Below are positions 24,436-32,589 of a stretch of DNA of 64,000 nucleotides, in pieces. Location: the NCBI GenBank assembly GCA_020848545.1, contig JADLHZ010000102.1, positions 85,098 through 149,097 on the forward strand. Reading direction: 5' to 3'. The translations under genes were made by a program, and so were the position numbers. The notes under the pieces are model-generated. The model had not been told where the DNA came from and ran no database searches. It saw only the letters and a list, made by a program, of their open reading frames with translations. Every line of letters begins with the position of its first letter. Positions within the stretch are counted from its first letter, which is position 1. The stretch is from Deltaproteobacteria bacterium. Lineage in GTDB: Bacteria > Myxococcota > JADLHZ01.

Positions 24436-26163
24436 ATGGCGGGCGTGATCATCGAGGACGAACGCTTCGTCGTGCTCGCGAACGCCGATCCGCCGGCGCC
24501 GCTCGCCGATCCGACCTACGCGCTCAGCGACGCCGAGCTGTTCGCCGCGCGTCCTGATCCCGACGCCGGCCTCTTCGTCGCGACCTGCGGAGACTTCGCC
24601 ACCGACAGCGACGCGCCGAGCGAGCGCTTCATGGGTGCCACGATTGCCGGACGATCGCTGCGCGCCGCGCTCGTCCGCTCAGGAATGTTGCGCCGCTGGT
24701 ACGTCGCCTGCCCGAATGACGACCTCGTCGAGCTCGATCGCCGCCCGGACGACATCGCGCGCGAGCACGCCGTGGCGATGCCCATGTATTGGCGTATCGC
24801 CGCCGACGAAGCGGTGGCGCTCGCGCACAAGGGCCTCATCCACGCGCTGGTCTCGACGGCGTTCGACAACCCACAGAACCTGCTCTTTCGCGCCACAACC
24901 CGTCTCGCCGTGCCGGCGATCGCGTACGTGCACTCGATCCCAGATCTCTCGGCCGAGCTCCTACATTTACTCGCCGGGCAAACCTTCGCGTTCGATGCGT
25001 TGATCGCGCCGTCGCAGGCCGGAAAGCGCGCGCTCGAGGCCCACTTTGGCCGCATCGAAGCCGCCCTCGCGGTGAAGCCCTACGCCGGCGAGATCCTGGT
25101 GATCCCGCACGGCGTCGAAGCGCGGCCGCTGCCCGATCGCCAAGCCGCGCGCGGCGATCTCGGCTGGGCCGACGACCAAGAAGTGCTGCTCGCGCTCGGC
25201 CGCTTCGATCGCGACTACAAGGCCGATCTGGCGCCGCTCCTCTCCGTCTTCGCTCGCGTCGCGCGGCAGCGGCCACATGCGCGCTTGGTGCTCGCCGGCG
25301 CCGACGACGGCGTCTACGCGCTGCAGCTCGACGCACTCGCCGCGGAGCTCGGGATCGGCGAGCGGGTGGAGCTGCGCCCGAACGTGAGCGACGATACGAA
25401 GGGGCGTCTACTCGCCGCCGCCGACGCGCTCGTGGCGATCGCAGACAACGTGCAAGAGACGCACGGCCTGTCGGTGATCGAAGCGATGTTCGCCGGCCTG
25501 CCGGTCGTCGCCGCAGCGTGGGACGGCTACAACGAGACGGTCGTTCACGATCAGACCGGATGGCTCATCGACAGCGCGTGGCACCCGCCGTCCGCCGACA
25601 CCTCGGCGACGGCTTCACTTTGGCTCGGGCCCGGTCGGCCACTGCCGTTGCAAGCGCAACACGTCGCGCTCGACAACGGCCGCCTGGAGCACGCGCTCGG
25701 GCAGATCCTCGGCGATCGCGCGCTCGCCCGCCGCTTCGGCGACGCCGGCCGCGCGCACGCAGAGGCATCATTCGACGCCACCAAGAACGGCCGCCGCGCC
25801 GCCGCAGCGATCAGCGAGCGATCACGCGCGGCCCGCGCGAGCGAGCTCACATGGCGACCGCACCTCGGCGCCGACTGGCTCGCGGTTTACGGCCACTACG
25901 CGAGCGCAGCACCCGCGCCAGCCCTCACCGCCGCCCCGGCTGTCGGCGAAGCGCTGGGCGAGCGCCGCTTCGGCCAAGTCGATCGCGCGTCGCGAAAGCG
26001 CGTGGCGAAGATGCTCGCGCGCCTCGTCGAGATCGCGGATGGCCGCTCGCGCGAGGCGATCGCAGCGCAGCTCGAAGCAGATTTTCCGATGGTGCGGCGG
26101 GAGGCGATCGAGCGCTGGATCGCGCGCGCGTTGAAGCACGATCTCTTGCGGCGCGTGCCCTGA
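24436..26163 (+). CDS. Glycosyltransferase (GT4-like) with C-terminal helical extension
   Basis: The 575-residue product starts at the ATG at 24436, 39 bases from the divergent glycosyltransferase start. The GT-B C-terminal domain has VLLALGRFDRDYKADLAPLL, ARLVLAGADDG and NVQETHGLSVIEAMFAGLPV, ending in AAAWDGYNETVVHDQTGWLI. Those are the usual phosphate- and sugar-nucleotide-binding parts of GT4 enzymes. The last 130 residues (LTWRPHLGADWLAVYGHYAS, then RKRVAKMLARLVEIADG) are an additional helical region not needed for GT4 activity. The acceptor is unknown. The stop lies 15 bases from the stop of the converging 389-residue secretion-like gene. Confidence 0.85.
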   Translation: MAGVIIEDERFVVLANADPPAPLADPTYALSDAELFAARPDPDAGLFVATCGDFATDSDAPSERFMGATIAGRSLRAALVRSGMLRRWYVACPNDDLVELDRRPDDIAREHAVAMPMYWRIAADEAVALAHKGLIHALVSTAFDNPQNLLFRATTRLAVPAIAYVHSIPDLSAELLHLLAGQTFAFDALIAPSQAGKRALEAHFGRIEAALAVKPYAGEILVIPHGVEARPLPDRQAARGDLGWADDQEVLLALGRFDRDYKADLAPLLSVFARVARQRPHARLVLAGADDGVYALQLDALAAELGIGERVELRPNVSDDTKGRLLAAADALVAIADNVQETHGLSVIEAMFAGLPVVAAAWDGYNETVVHDQTGWLIDSAWHPPSADTSATASLWLGPGRPLPLQAQHVALDNGRLEHALGQILGDRALARRFGDAGRAHAEASFDATKNGRRAAAAISERSRAARASELTWRPHLGADWLAVYGHYASAAPAPALTAAPAVGEALGERRFGQVDRASRKRVAKMLARLVEIADGRSREAIAAQLEADFPMVRREAIERWIARALKHDLLRRVP

Positions 26164-26178
26164 GCGTGACCCTGAACG

Positions 26179-27348
26179 TTACTTGATGTTCTGGGTGATG
26201 CCCGACGCGGTTTCGCTCGCCTTCTTCAGCAAGTTCGAGAGCGTCGACATGAGCTTCGACAGACGGTCCATGGCCATCTGCAAGCGCAACGACTCCATTT
26301 CACCCATTTCGCTCAAGCTATCGAGCTTGTTCTTCACGGTGTCCTTGGCGGTGTCGATGTCCTTCTTGGTCACCGCGCCGCCGGCGCCGGTGCCGGCGAT
26401 GACGAGGCCGTTCTTCGCGACCGAGCCGTCCGGACCGGGCGTGTTGAAGCGAAGGTTGTTGCCGTCGAGCACGTAGGTGCCGACCGGCTTGCCGTCGAGC
26501 GAGCTCTGACCGCCGGTCTTGATGTTCGGGATCTCGTTCGCCTTGAAGTCCTCGTTCTTACCGGCGGTGCCGGCGGCGAGCTTGTTCACTTCGTTCGAGA
26601 CTTGGCGCCAGCCTTCCTTCTCTTTGTTGATCGCCTTGACGCCGTCCATGATCGCCTTGAGATCTTCGCGCGCCGACTTCGCCGCTTCCATCATGACGAT
26701 GAACGCGAGCGCCATGATGTCGCCGTCGCCCATGCCGGCGAGGTTCTTGTAGACGATGCCGTTCGACTGCGAGACGATCTGGCGCTGGCCCTGCGGAATC
26801 TCCGGGTTGTCCGTGACCGTCCGCTGGCTGGCCTGGGTTTCGCCGGTGGTCGTGCGCTGGCTGCGTTGCGTCGTCGTGTCGCCATCGACTTGGCGGAAGG
26901 TCGCCTGCTCCGACTTCACTTGCTGCGGCGTCGGGATGGTCACGTCGCCGACGCCCTGGAACTTCTGCATCACCAGGTTGCCGAACGCTTCCATGTTGGG
27001 CGTGCCGTCCGGGTTGGTGAACGCCGCCATGTTCGACTTGATCTCGGCGGCGGCGCTGTTCAACGCCGCCATGACGGCCGGGTTACCCTGGTTCGCTTGG
27101 CCGAACTCTTCGAGCTTGCCGTCGAAGGCGCCTTGGCCGGTGTCTTGGATGCTGCCGAAGTAGTTGCTGCTCGACCCCGAGCCGGTCGTCTGGCGGAAGC
27201 CGCCGACGCCGTCGGCCTGCGCGGGTGCGGGCGGCGGAGCTTGTACGCCTTGCGTCTCGACTGGCGCATGCGCCTCGTCGACCGGAGCCTCGGCGGGGGC
27301 CTCATTCACGGACGACGGCAGATTGGTGTTCACTTGTTGCACGGGCAT
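26179..27348 (-). CDS. Probable secreted protein, type III filament/translocator-like
   Basis: The 389-residue product starts at the ATG at 27348 with AAGGAG 9 bases upstream. The N-terminal 50 residues are Pro/Ala/Glu-rich and disordered and lack a Sec signal. The shared motif occurs twice, as FRQTTGSGSS (51-60) and FRQVDGDTTT (151-160). Residues about 208-240 hold a Met/Leu-rich stretch, DIMALAFIVMMEAAKSARED, followed by LKAIMDGVKAINKEKE. The C-terminus (MDRLSKLMSTLSNLLKKASE, then TASGITQNIK) is an amphipathic helix, as in EspA/SseB-type filaments and YopD-type translocators. A class II-type chaperone gene is divergent and 162 bases away. The assignment to export is inference from architecture and neighbours. 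Confidence 0.65.
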   Translation of the reverse strand: MPVQQVNTNLPSSVNEAPAEAPVDEAHAPVETQGVQAPPPAPAQADGVGGFRQTTGSGSSSNYFGSIQDTGQGAFDGKLEEFGQANQGNPAVMAALNSAAAEIKSNMAAFTNPDGTPNMEAFGNLVMQKFQGVGDVTIPTPQQVKSEQATFRQVDGDTTTQRSQRTTTGETQASQRTVTDNPEIPQGQRQIVSQSNGIVYKNLAGMGDGDIMALAFIVMMEAAKSAREDLKAIMDGVKAINKEKEGWRQVSNEVNKLAAGTAGKNEDFKANEIPNIKTGGQSSLDGKPVGTYVLDGNNLRFNTPGPDGSVAKNGLVIAGTGAGGAVTKKDIDTAKDTVKNKLDSLSEMGEMESLRLQMAMDRLSKLMSTLSNLLKKASETASGITQNIK

Positions 27349-27380
27349 GGATTTCCGCTCCTTGAGATTCGCTTTGTGAC

Positions 27381-27400
27381 CGAACGTACACGCGCGTTCG
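27381..27400. promoter_or_regulatory. Inverted repeat in the divergent control region
   Basis: CGAACG-8 bases-CGTTCG lies in the 162-base gap between the divergent 389-residue gene and the chaperone operon. The spacing suits a dimeric regulator. A second short palindrome (CGGTAATAACCG) lies at 27415-27426. No known regulator site was recognised. Confidence 0.35.
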
Positions 27401-27510
27401 TGTTCGGGCTACTTCGGTAATAACCGACGTACATCGGCGCAGCAATCGTTTCAATTCGTGAGCAGCCAGGCGTGGTGGGCCGGTGTAGTTGCTGCTAAGC
27501 TCGACCGCCT

Positions 27511-28011
27511 ATGACACAGAAAGAAGATCTCAAATCCCTGGAGAAGAAGCTCAAAGCGAAGCTCACGGAGCTGCACGCGCTGCACAAGAAAGGTGCGTCG
27601 CTCGCTCAGACTTTGATGATCTACCCGGAGGAGCTCGAAGCGACCTACGCGCTCGGGCTGCAGATGCTGAGCGCGAAGAAGAATAAAGAGGCCGCGCAGC
27701 TGCTCTCTGGCTTGTGCCTGATGGAACCTTATGATGGCCGCTTCTGGCGGGTGCTCGGCTTGGCGCTGCAGAAGATCGAGCGGCCGGCGCTGGCGCTCGC
27801 GGCGTTCGAGATGGCGCTCGTCCTGATCCCGGACGACATTCCGACGCTGGCCTATCGCGGCGAGACCTTCATCTTGCTCGGCCGCCGCGCCGAAGCCCGC
27901 GTCGATCTCGAGCGCGTCGTCGCCAAAGCCAAACCAAACGCCGAGGACGCGCCCTTCGTGCAGCGCGCCAAAGGACTCATGCCATACGCGCAGGCGAACG
28001 CCACGCGTTAA
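27511..28011 (+). CDS. LcrH/SycD-like TPR chaperone (type III secretion class II type) 1
   Basis: The 166-residue product has the size and layout of LcrH/SycD chaperones. A short acidic-basic N-terminal helix (DLKSLEKKLKAKLTELHAL) precedes three TPR-like repeats starting at residue 50: ATYALGLQMLSAKKNKEAAQ, then LMEPYDGRFWRVLGLALQKI, then ERPALALAAFEMALVLIP. The typical turn 'E-x-Y-D-x-R-F-x-x-x-L-G' of LcrH is matched by MEPYDGRFWRVLG. The family binds translocator proteins in the cytoplasm and prevents their premature association. The 621-residue gene starts 26 bases downstream with a GAGGAG site, so it is the likely client. It could alternatively be a general TPR adaptor. Confidence 0.82.
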   Translation: MTQKEDLKSLEKKLKAKLTELHALHKKGASLAQTLMIYPEELEATYALGLQMLSAKKNKEAAQLLSGLCLMEPYDGRFWRVLGLALQKIERPALALAAFEMALVLIPDDIPTLAYRGETFILLGRRAEARVDLERVVAKAKPNAEDAPFVQRAKGLMPYAQANATR

Positions 28012-28037
28012 TATAGGCAAGAACAGAGGAGACGATC

Positions 28038-29903
28038 ATGGGTGGTGTAGGTGGAGTAGGCGGACGGCAACCTTTCAATCCGGGCGATGTCACGGTCGAT
28101 GGCGACGACGAAGTCGAAGAAGGAAAAAAGAAGGAAGCCAAAGGCACGGACGGCGCGAGCAAGACCAAAGAGCCGGAGATCAGCCCGGATCAGGTGATCT
28201 TGACGCCGCCGCCGCAGCAGCAGTTCGACAGCTCGAGCTCGACGCGCCCCGGTGACGACAATCAATCGTTGCGCATGGACGCAGGGGTCGGCGGCGCCAG
28301 CGGCGTCGGCGCGCTCGACGGCGCCGACTCGGCGGCTGCGATGTTGAACGACGTGGCCCAAGCGTACGACAACATGGAGAAGAACCTCGAGCTCTGCTTC
28401 AACAAGCTGATCATGGAGGCCAAGGGCAACAAAGAGGCCTTGGAAGATCAGATCAAGCAGATCGATCGCCAGGTCGAGGTGATCAAAGAGCAGTTGAAGA
28501 AGCTCGACAAGATGCTCGAGCTCATCACCACCTTGATGCCGAAGTTCGCCGAGCTCATCGGCCAGGACGAGAAGGTGCGCAATACGTGCCCGCTCGGCCA
28601 ACAGACGCGCCAAGCCGACGTCGATCAGAAGAAGGACGAGCTGACGAACATCGTCGTCGAGAAGATGCGAGAGGCCGGCTTCACCGACGTGAATCCCGAG
28701 AGCATCAGAAAGATCATGGACGGGATCGCCGCCGGCGGCGCTGGCGCGACGGCGCTCGCGTTCTTCTTGTTCACGCTCATCGCCGACGCCGAAGGCGACG
28801 CTGCCGCCAAGGCCGAAGGCGCGAAGAACGCCAAAGAGAAGCAAGCTCCGCCTGATGATCAGGCGACGAGTGATCCGAAGAAGACCGGCCCTCCAGAGCC
28901 GGGCACCCCAGGCGCGCAGACCGACAAGCCCGGCGAGGTTCCTTCGGACCGGCAAACGTCGTCGACCGACGTTCCGAAGGCGGGCGATCCGACGGGCACG
29001 CCGCCGCCAAAGTCGACCGACCCGACTGGCCAAACCACGCCCGGCCAATCGCCGCCGGGCCAGAACACGACGGCCGATCCAGCGACGAAGCCGCCGCCGG
29101 GCGCCGACGCCACGGGCCAACCGCCTGCAGCCGATCCCGCGACAGGTGCAGCGCCCGACGGCGAGCCGAAGCCCGTCCCGCTTACCGAAGAGGCCAAAGA
29201 CGCCGGCTTCGATCAGAAGAGCTTCAACGAGCGCATCGATCAAATCGCCGAGCTGGCGATGAAGTACGCCGAGACCAAACCGGCGACCGAGGTGCACGGG
29301 CTCTTCTTCTCGTACTCGATGCCGACCGCGGAGTTCGCGATCGCGCAGGCCGAGCTCATTCACGCGATCTTCCCGGGCCTGCAAATCGGCCTCGACGTCA
29401 AGGTGACGAAGGACTTCACCAAGGCGACCAAAGACGGCATCGGCAAAGACAGCGACGGCCTCTCCCTCACCGCCAACGACTTCCAGTGGGCGGCGCAGCT
29501 CTCGTCGATCCCGTGCGGCGGCTCGGAAGCGGGCTTGAAGTTCCTCTCGAATCGCCTCGAGCAACAGATCGTCGCCAAGCAAAAAGAGCTCGGCAAGGAG
29601 ATGGACAAGTTGATCGAGGCCAAGAAGGGGCTCATCGGTCAGATCAAAGAGCTCGATCGGGAGATCGCGCGCCTCGAGAAGGACAAGACGACGGCCATCC
29701 AGAACCTGCGCAAGCAGAAGGAACAGACGCTGCAGGCGATCCAGAAGATGATCACCGAGCAGAAGATGAAGATGGAAGAGATCAAGTCGAGGGTGGTCGA
29801 CGTCATCGTCACCAAGCTCAACGAGTTCGCCGAGCAGCTCGGCAAGATCGCCGACGAGATCGGCAAGCCGCCGACGCAAGGCCGTCCAGGCGTCGGCCGC
29901 TAG
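28038..29903 (+). CDS. Probable type III translocator-like protein, coiled-coil, Pro-rich
   Basis: The 621-residue product lacks a Sec signal. A Gly-rich start (MGGVGGVGGR) and disordered N-terminus contain VILTPP (residues 53-58), which fits the P/V-x-L-x-x-P motif bound by class II chaperones, and the shared motif SLRMDAG (77-83). A coiled coil spans about 100-180 (KEALEDQIKQIDRQVEVIKE). One hydrophobic segment follows at about 233-252 (GGAGATALAFFLFTLIADAE), then a 110-residue Pro/Thr linker, a globular part, and a C-terminal coiled coil at about 505-610. The chaperone gene is immediately upstream. IpaB/YopB-type translocators have the same coiled-coil plus hydrophobic plan, but only one clear membrane segment is seen here. 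Confidence 0.68.
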   Translation: MGGVGGVGGRQPFNPGDVTVDGDDEVEEGKKKEAKGTDGASKTKEPEISPDQVILTPPPQQQFDSSSSTRPGDDNQSLRMDAGVGGASGVGALDGADSAAAMLNDVAQAYDNMEKNLELCFNKLIMEAKGNKEALEDQIKQIDRQVEVIKEQLKKLDKMLELITTLMPKFAELIGQDEKVRNTCPLGQQTRQADVDQKKDELTNIVVEKMREAGFTDVNPESIRKIMDGIAAGGAGATALAFFLFTLIADAEGDAAAKAEGAKNAKEKQAPPDDQATSDPKKTGPPEPGTPGAQTDKPGEVPSDRQTSSTDVPKAGDPTGTPPPKSTDPTGQTTPGQSPPGQNTTADPATKPPPGADATGQPPAADPATGAAPDGEPKPVPLTEEAKDAGFDQKSFNERIDQIAELAMKYAETKPATEVHGLFFSYSMPTAEFAIAQAELIHAIFPGLQIGLDVKVTKDFTKATKDGIGKDSDGLSLTANDFQWAAQLSSIPCGGSEAGLKFLSNRLEQQIVAKQKELGKEMDKLIEAKKGLIGQIKELDREIARLEKDKTTAIQNLRKQKEQTLQAIQKMITEQKMKMEEIKSRVVDVIVTKLNEFAEQLGKIADEIGKPPTQGRPGVGR

Positions 29904-29940
29904 GCGCGAAGCGCTCTAAAAGCGCTCTATTACATTTGTT

Positions 29941-29992
29941 GCGCCCCCGCCTTTTGGGTAAACCACTCAGGTCGTACCAAAGGGCGGGGCGC
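29941..29992. promoter_or_regulatory. Long inverted repeat upstream of the three-chaperone operon
   Basis: GCGCCCCCGCCTTTTGG (29941-29957) pairs almost perfectly with CCAAAGGGCGGGGCGC (29977-29992) across a 19-base loop. The start of the 193-residue gene lies 20 bases further on. It could be a terminator/attenuator after the 621-residue gene, or a leader structure that controls translation of the chaperone operon. Two AGCGCT copies (29909-29926 region) precede it. Confidence 0.45.
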
Positions 29993-30011
29993 CGCCTTCG
30001 AGGAGAGCCGC

Positions 30012-30593
30012 GTGAGCGAAGAGCAGCCGTTCCAGAATCTGCCGGACGTCACGCCGGAAGACATCGAAGATTTCAACGCCTCGCTCAAGGACAGTCTCGA
30101 GCAATTTCAAAAGACCGGCGACCTCACCTTCCTCGTCGGTCTGAAGCCGCTTGGCACGCCGCCGGAAGCCGTGCAGGCGGCTGTCGCGCTCGGTGGCCAG
30201 CTCGTGCGCCAAGGGTTCTTGGACAAGGCGTTTCAGTATTTCGCCGGCCTGGTCGAGCTCGATCCGTTGAACTACGAGATCTATCGGTGGCTCGCGCACA
30301 TTCAGCACCTGCAGAAAAATTACATCGGCGCGTACGAGAACTACATGCGCGCGATGACGCTCAACCCGGTGGATCCCGTGACACAAATCGCGCTCGGCGA
30401 GTGCATGCTGATGATCGACGACGTGCCGACGAACGGCATGTTCCGCATCGAAGAAGGCATCGCGCTTGCCGGCAAAGATCCAAAGTACGCGGTCTACGTC
30501 ACCCGCGGCGAGCAGCTGATCGTGGCAGCCAAAGAGCGCGTCGACGAAATGGCGAAAGCCGCGGCGGCGCCGGCCGAGAAAGAGAAGAAGTGA
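30012..30593 (+). CDS. LcrH/SycD-like TPR protein 2
   Basis: The 193-residue product starts at the GTG at 30012, with GGAG 6 bases upstream. The N-terminal 65 residues (DVTPEDIEDFNASLKDSLEQ) form a helical extension. TPR-like repeats follow: LVRQGFLDKAFQYFAGLVEL, then LDPLNYEIYRWLAHIQHLQK, then NYIGAYENYMRAMTLNPV. It is more divergent from LcrH than the next two genes. It is translated three bases before the next chaperone gene. Its position at the head of a run of three TPR genes suggests a dedicated set of adaptors for the large proteins downstream. Confidence 0.78.
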   Translation: MSEEQPFQNLPDVTPEDIEDFNASLKDSLEQFQKTGDLTFLVGLKPLGTPPEAVQAAVALGGQLVRQGFLDKAFQYFAGLVELDPLNYEIYRWLAHIQHLQKNYIGAYENYMRAMTLNPVDPVTQIALGECMLMIDDVPTNGMFRIEEGIALAGKDPKYAVYVTRGEQLIVAAKERVDEMAKAAAAPAEKEKK

Positions 30594-30596
30594 CCG

Positions 30597-31088
30597 ATGG
30601 CAAATGACAGCGTCGCAGCGACGATGGCGCGGATGGTCGAGTCGAGCGCCAAGAAGATGTACCGTGGCAGCGTCACGCTCTCGGACGTCGTCGGCATCTC
30701 CGACGAAGAGCTCGAGGCGCTCTACGGCGTCGGCTACCACCTCTTCAACTGGGGCAAGTATCAACCGGCGCTCGACATTTTCTCGGTGCTCACCCTGTAT
30801 TCGCCGTTCAAAGGCCACTACTGGCGCGCTGCCGGTGCCGTGAACCAGGCGATGAAACGATACAAAGAAGCGGTGATGGCCTACGACATGGCGTTGACCA
30901 ACAACAGCCGGGATGCCGTCAGCCTCACCTACCGAGGCGAGAGCTTGATCGCGCTCTCGGACATCGAGGGCGGCGTGCGCGATCTGAAGAAAGCGATCGA
31001 ATTCGGCGAGAGCGTGCCGGCATACGCCACGTGGGTGAAGCGCGCCAAGACGCTGCTCTCGGTCCGTGAACAAGCGATGGGAGGCTGA
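30597..31088 (+). CDS. LcrH/SycD-like TPR chaperone 3
   Basis: The 163-residue product is the clearest LcrH/SycD homolog in length and pattern. The line YGVGYHLFNWGKYQPALDIF, followed by SVLTLYSPFKGHYWRAAGAV and KRYKEAVMAYDMALTNN, matches the LcrH core (Y-x-x-x-x-x-Y-x-x-G-K-Y-x-x-A-x-x-x-F-x-x-L). TYRGESLIAL corresponds to the third repeat. It is very similar along its whole length to the chaperone at 59095-59586 (ISDEELEALYGVGY versus ISDEEMETVYALGY), so the two are paralogs. It lies 3 bases after gene 2 and 5 bases before gene 4. Confidence 0.87.
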   Translation: MANDSVAATMARMVESSAKKMYRGSVTLSDVVGISDEELEALYGVGYHLFNWGKYQPALDIFSVLTLYSPFKGHYWRAAGAVNQAMKRYKEAVMAYDMALTNNSRDAVSLTYRGESLIALSDIEGGVRDLKKAIEFGESVPAYATWVKRAKTLLSVREQAMGG

Positions 31089-31093
31089 ACGCG

Positions 31094-31633
31094 ATGGGCG
31101 ACCCGAACGATCACTCACTGAATACGCCGGAAGGCGCCAAGGTTACCAAGGAGCTCAAGCGCGAGCTGCTCAGCCCCGACGCGCGCGGTCTCACGCTCTC
31201 GCACGTCATGGGCTTCTCGGAAGAAGAGGTGAAATCGACCTACGCCAAGGCCTGCCAGCGCCTCGCGCAGAACGACCTCGCCGGCGCCGGCAAGCTCTTC
31301 GCGATGCTCGTCGCCCTCCGCCACAACGAAGGCAAGCACTGGCGCGGCCTCGGCGTCGTCGCGCAGCGCTCGAACCAGCCCGGCCCATGCGACTTCCTGT
31401 ATTCGATGGCGCTGAAGCACGACCCGAACGACATCATCAGCATGGTGTTTCGCGCCGAGGCGCGGGTGAACACTGGCCGCGCCGCCGCCGGCCGTCAGGA
31501 CCTCTTGAACGCCATCGAGCTCGGCGAACGGCTGGGGAACCCCGAGCACGGCACTTACGTCAAGCGTGCCAAGAAGGTGTTACAATTGATCGATGCCGGG
31601 GAAACCAACGCGGGCAGCTTCGAGAAGTCCTAA
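31094..31633 (+). CDS. LcrH/SycD-like TPR chaperone 4
   Basis: The 179-residue product starts at the ATG at 31094, 8 bases after a GGAGG site. The region MGFSEEEVKSTYAKACQRLA, then QNDLAGAGKLFAMLVALRHN, then GKHWRGLGVVAQRSNQPGPC follows the same TPR register as chaperone 3, and MVFRAEARVNTGRAAAGRQD is the last repeat. It differs by lacking the Y-x-x-G-K-Y signature. It precedes the 290-residue and 1518-residue genes on the same strand. Chaperones that escort more than one translocator are known in this family, and tandem copies may each serve one of the large proteins. Confidence 0.8.
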   Translation: MGDPNDHSLNTPEGAKVTKELKRELLSPDARGLTLSHVMGFSEEEVKSTYAKACQRLAQNDLAGAGKLFAMLVALRHNEGKHWRGLGVVAQRSNQPGPCDFLYSMALKHDPNDIISMVFRAEARVNTGRAAAGRQDLLNAIELGERLGNPEHGTYVKRAKKVLQLIDAGETNAGSFEKS

Positions 31634-31683
31634 CCAAAGCGGCGGGCACCGGTAAGGTAGAAGGTAGGGAAAGGGAGTAAGCC

Positions 31684-32556
31684 ATGGGTTCAGGCAGCAG
31701 CGGCGGTGTTTCAGGTCCTCGCGTCACTCCGGGAACGATCGCGGCGGACGCAAACCAAGAGAACATCAAAGAGCTCGAGGCGCAGGCGTTCTCGGGTGGC
31801 CCGATCGTCGTCCAGCTCGGCATGCGCCAAGTCGCACCGAAGGCGAAAAGCGGCAGCGGTGACACGGGCTTCCGCCAGACCGGCGATCCGCCGGCGCCCC
31901 CGTCGGACGAGCCGACGGCCGGCGGCAAAGAAGCGCTGAACAATTCAATTCAATTCCTCGGCAGCCTCGCCGGCAGCGATCCCGTCGGCGGTCTTTGGGC
32001 CGTCATGATGGAATATCAAAAAATGATGAACAAGGAGAACCGGGACGATCGCAAGCTCGCACGAGCAGATGCGCGCACCGAGCTCGCCTTGAAGGCTGGA
32101 AAGTTCGAGCTCGAGAAGACCAAGATCACGCAGATGAAGGCGGAAGCGTCTGAGCGCTACGAGCACGCGATGACCGCGGCGAACTGGGAAATGGGCCTCG
32201 GGATCGCCAGCTGCTGCGCCGCTGCGGTCTCGTTCGCCGGCGGCATCGGGGGCTGCCCGTCGTGGGTCGGCCAGCTCGGCAAGGGCCTCGACGTCGCCGT
32301 GAAGGCCGTGCAGGCGGGCGCCACGCGCGAGATCGCGCACCACAAGAACTACGGCGACTACCAGAAGAAGATGGGCCTCGCGTCGGACGAGACGCAGAAG
32401 CAAATCTACGATCAGGAAAACGCGATCAACAAAGCCGGCGTGCAAGCGTCGGAGTCGAAGGACGCGTCGGAAGCGTCGCGCGATCGGCGCAAGTCCGCTC
32501 TGGACAACATGCAGAAATTCCTCGACATCCTGCGGAGCATTAACCCGCAGATCTAA
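31684..32556 (+). CDS. Probable secreted protein, YopD/IpaC-like architecture
   Basis: The 290-residue product has a disordered Gly/Ser-rich start (MGSGSSGGVSGPRVTPGT) with no Sec signal. The shared motif is FRQTGDPP (63-70). A module follows at about 95-125: FLGSLAGSDPVGGLWAVMME, then YQKMMNKENRDDRK. A charged helix leads to a hydrophobic Cys-containing segment (about 170-190, MGLGIASCCAAAVSFAGGIG). The C-terminal amphipathic helix is SALDNMQKFLDILRSINPQI. One hydrophobic segment plus a terminal amphipathic helix is the plan of the minor translocators YopD and IpaC. It follows three chaperone genes by 50 bases. Function is inference only. Confidence 0.65.
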   Translation: MGSGSSGGVSGPRVTPGTIAADANQENIKELEAQAFSGGPIVVQLGMRQVAPKAKSGSGDTGFRQTGDPPAPPSDEPTAGGKEALNNSIQFLGSLAGSDPVGGLWAVMMEYQKMMNKENRDDRKLARADARTELALKAGKFELEKTKITQMKAEASERYEHAMTAANWEMGLGIASCCAAAVSFAGGIGGCPSWVGQLGKGLDVAVKAVQAGATREIAHHKNYGDYQKKMGLASDETQKQIYDQENAINKAGVQASESKDASEASRDRRKSALDNMQKFLDILRSINPQI

Positions 32557-32589
32557 TCCGCGGGTTCTCCCTTCGCTCACGAGGCCGGC

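Noticed and set aside
29904..29940. AGCGCT-CTAAA-AGCGCT as a rho-independent terminator
   Set aside because: AGCGCT is itself palindromic, so the stem is ambiguous, and no U-tract follows the second copy.
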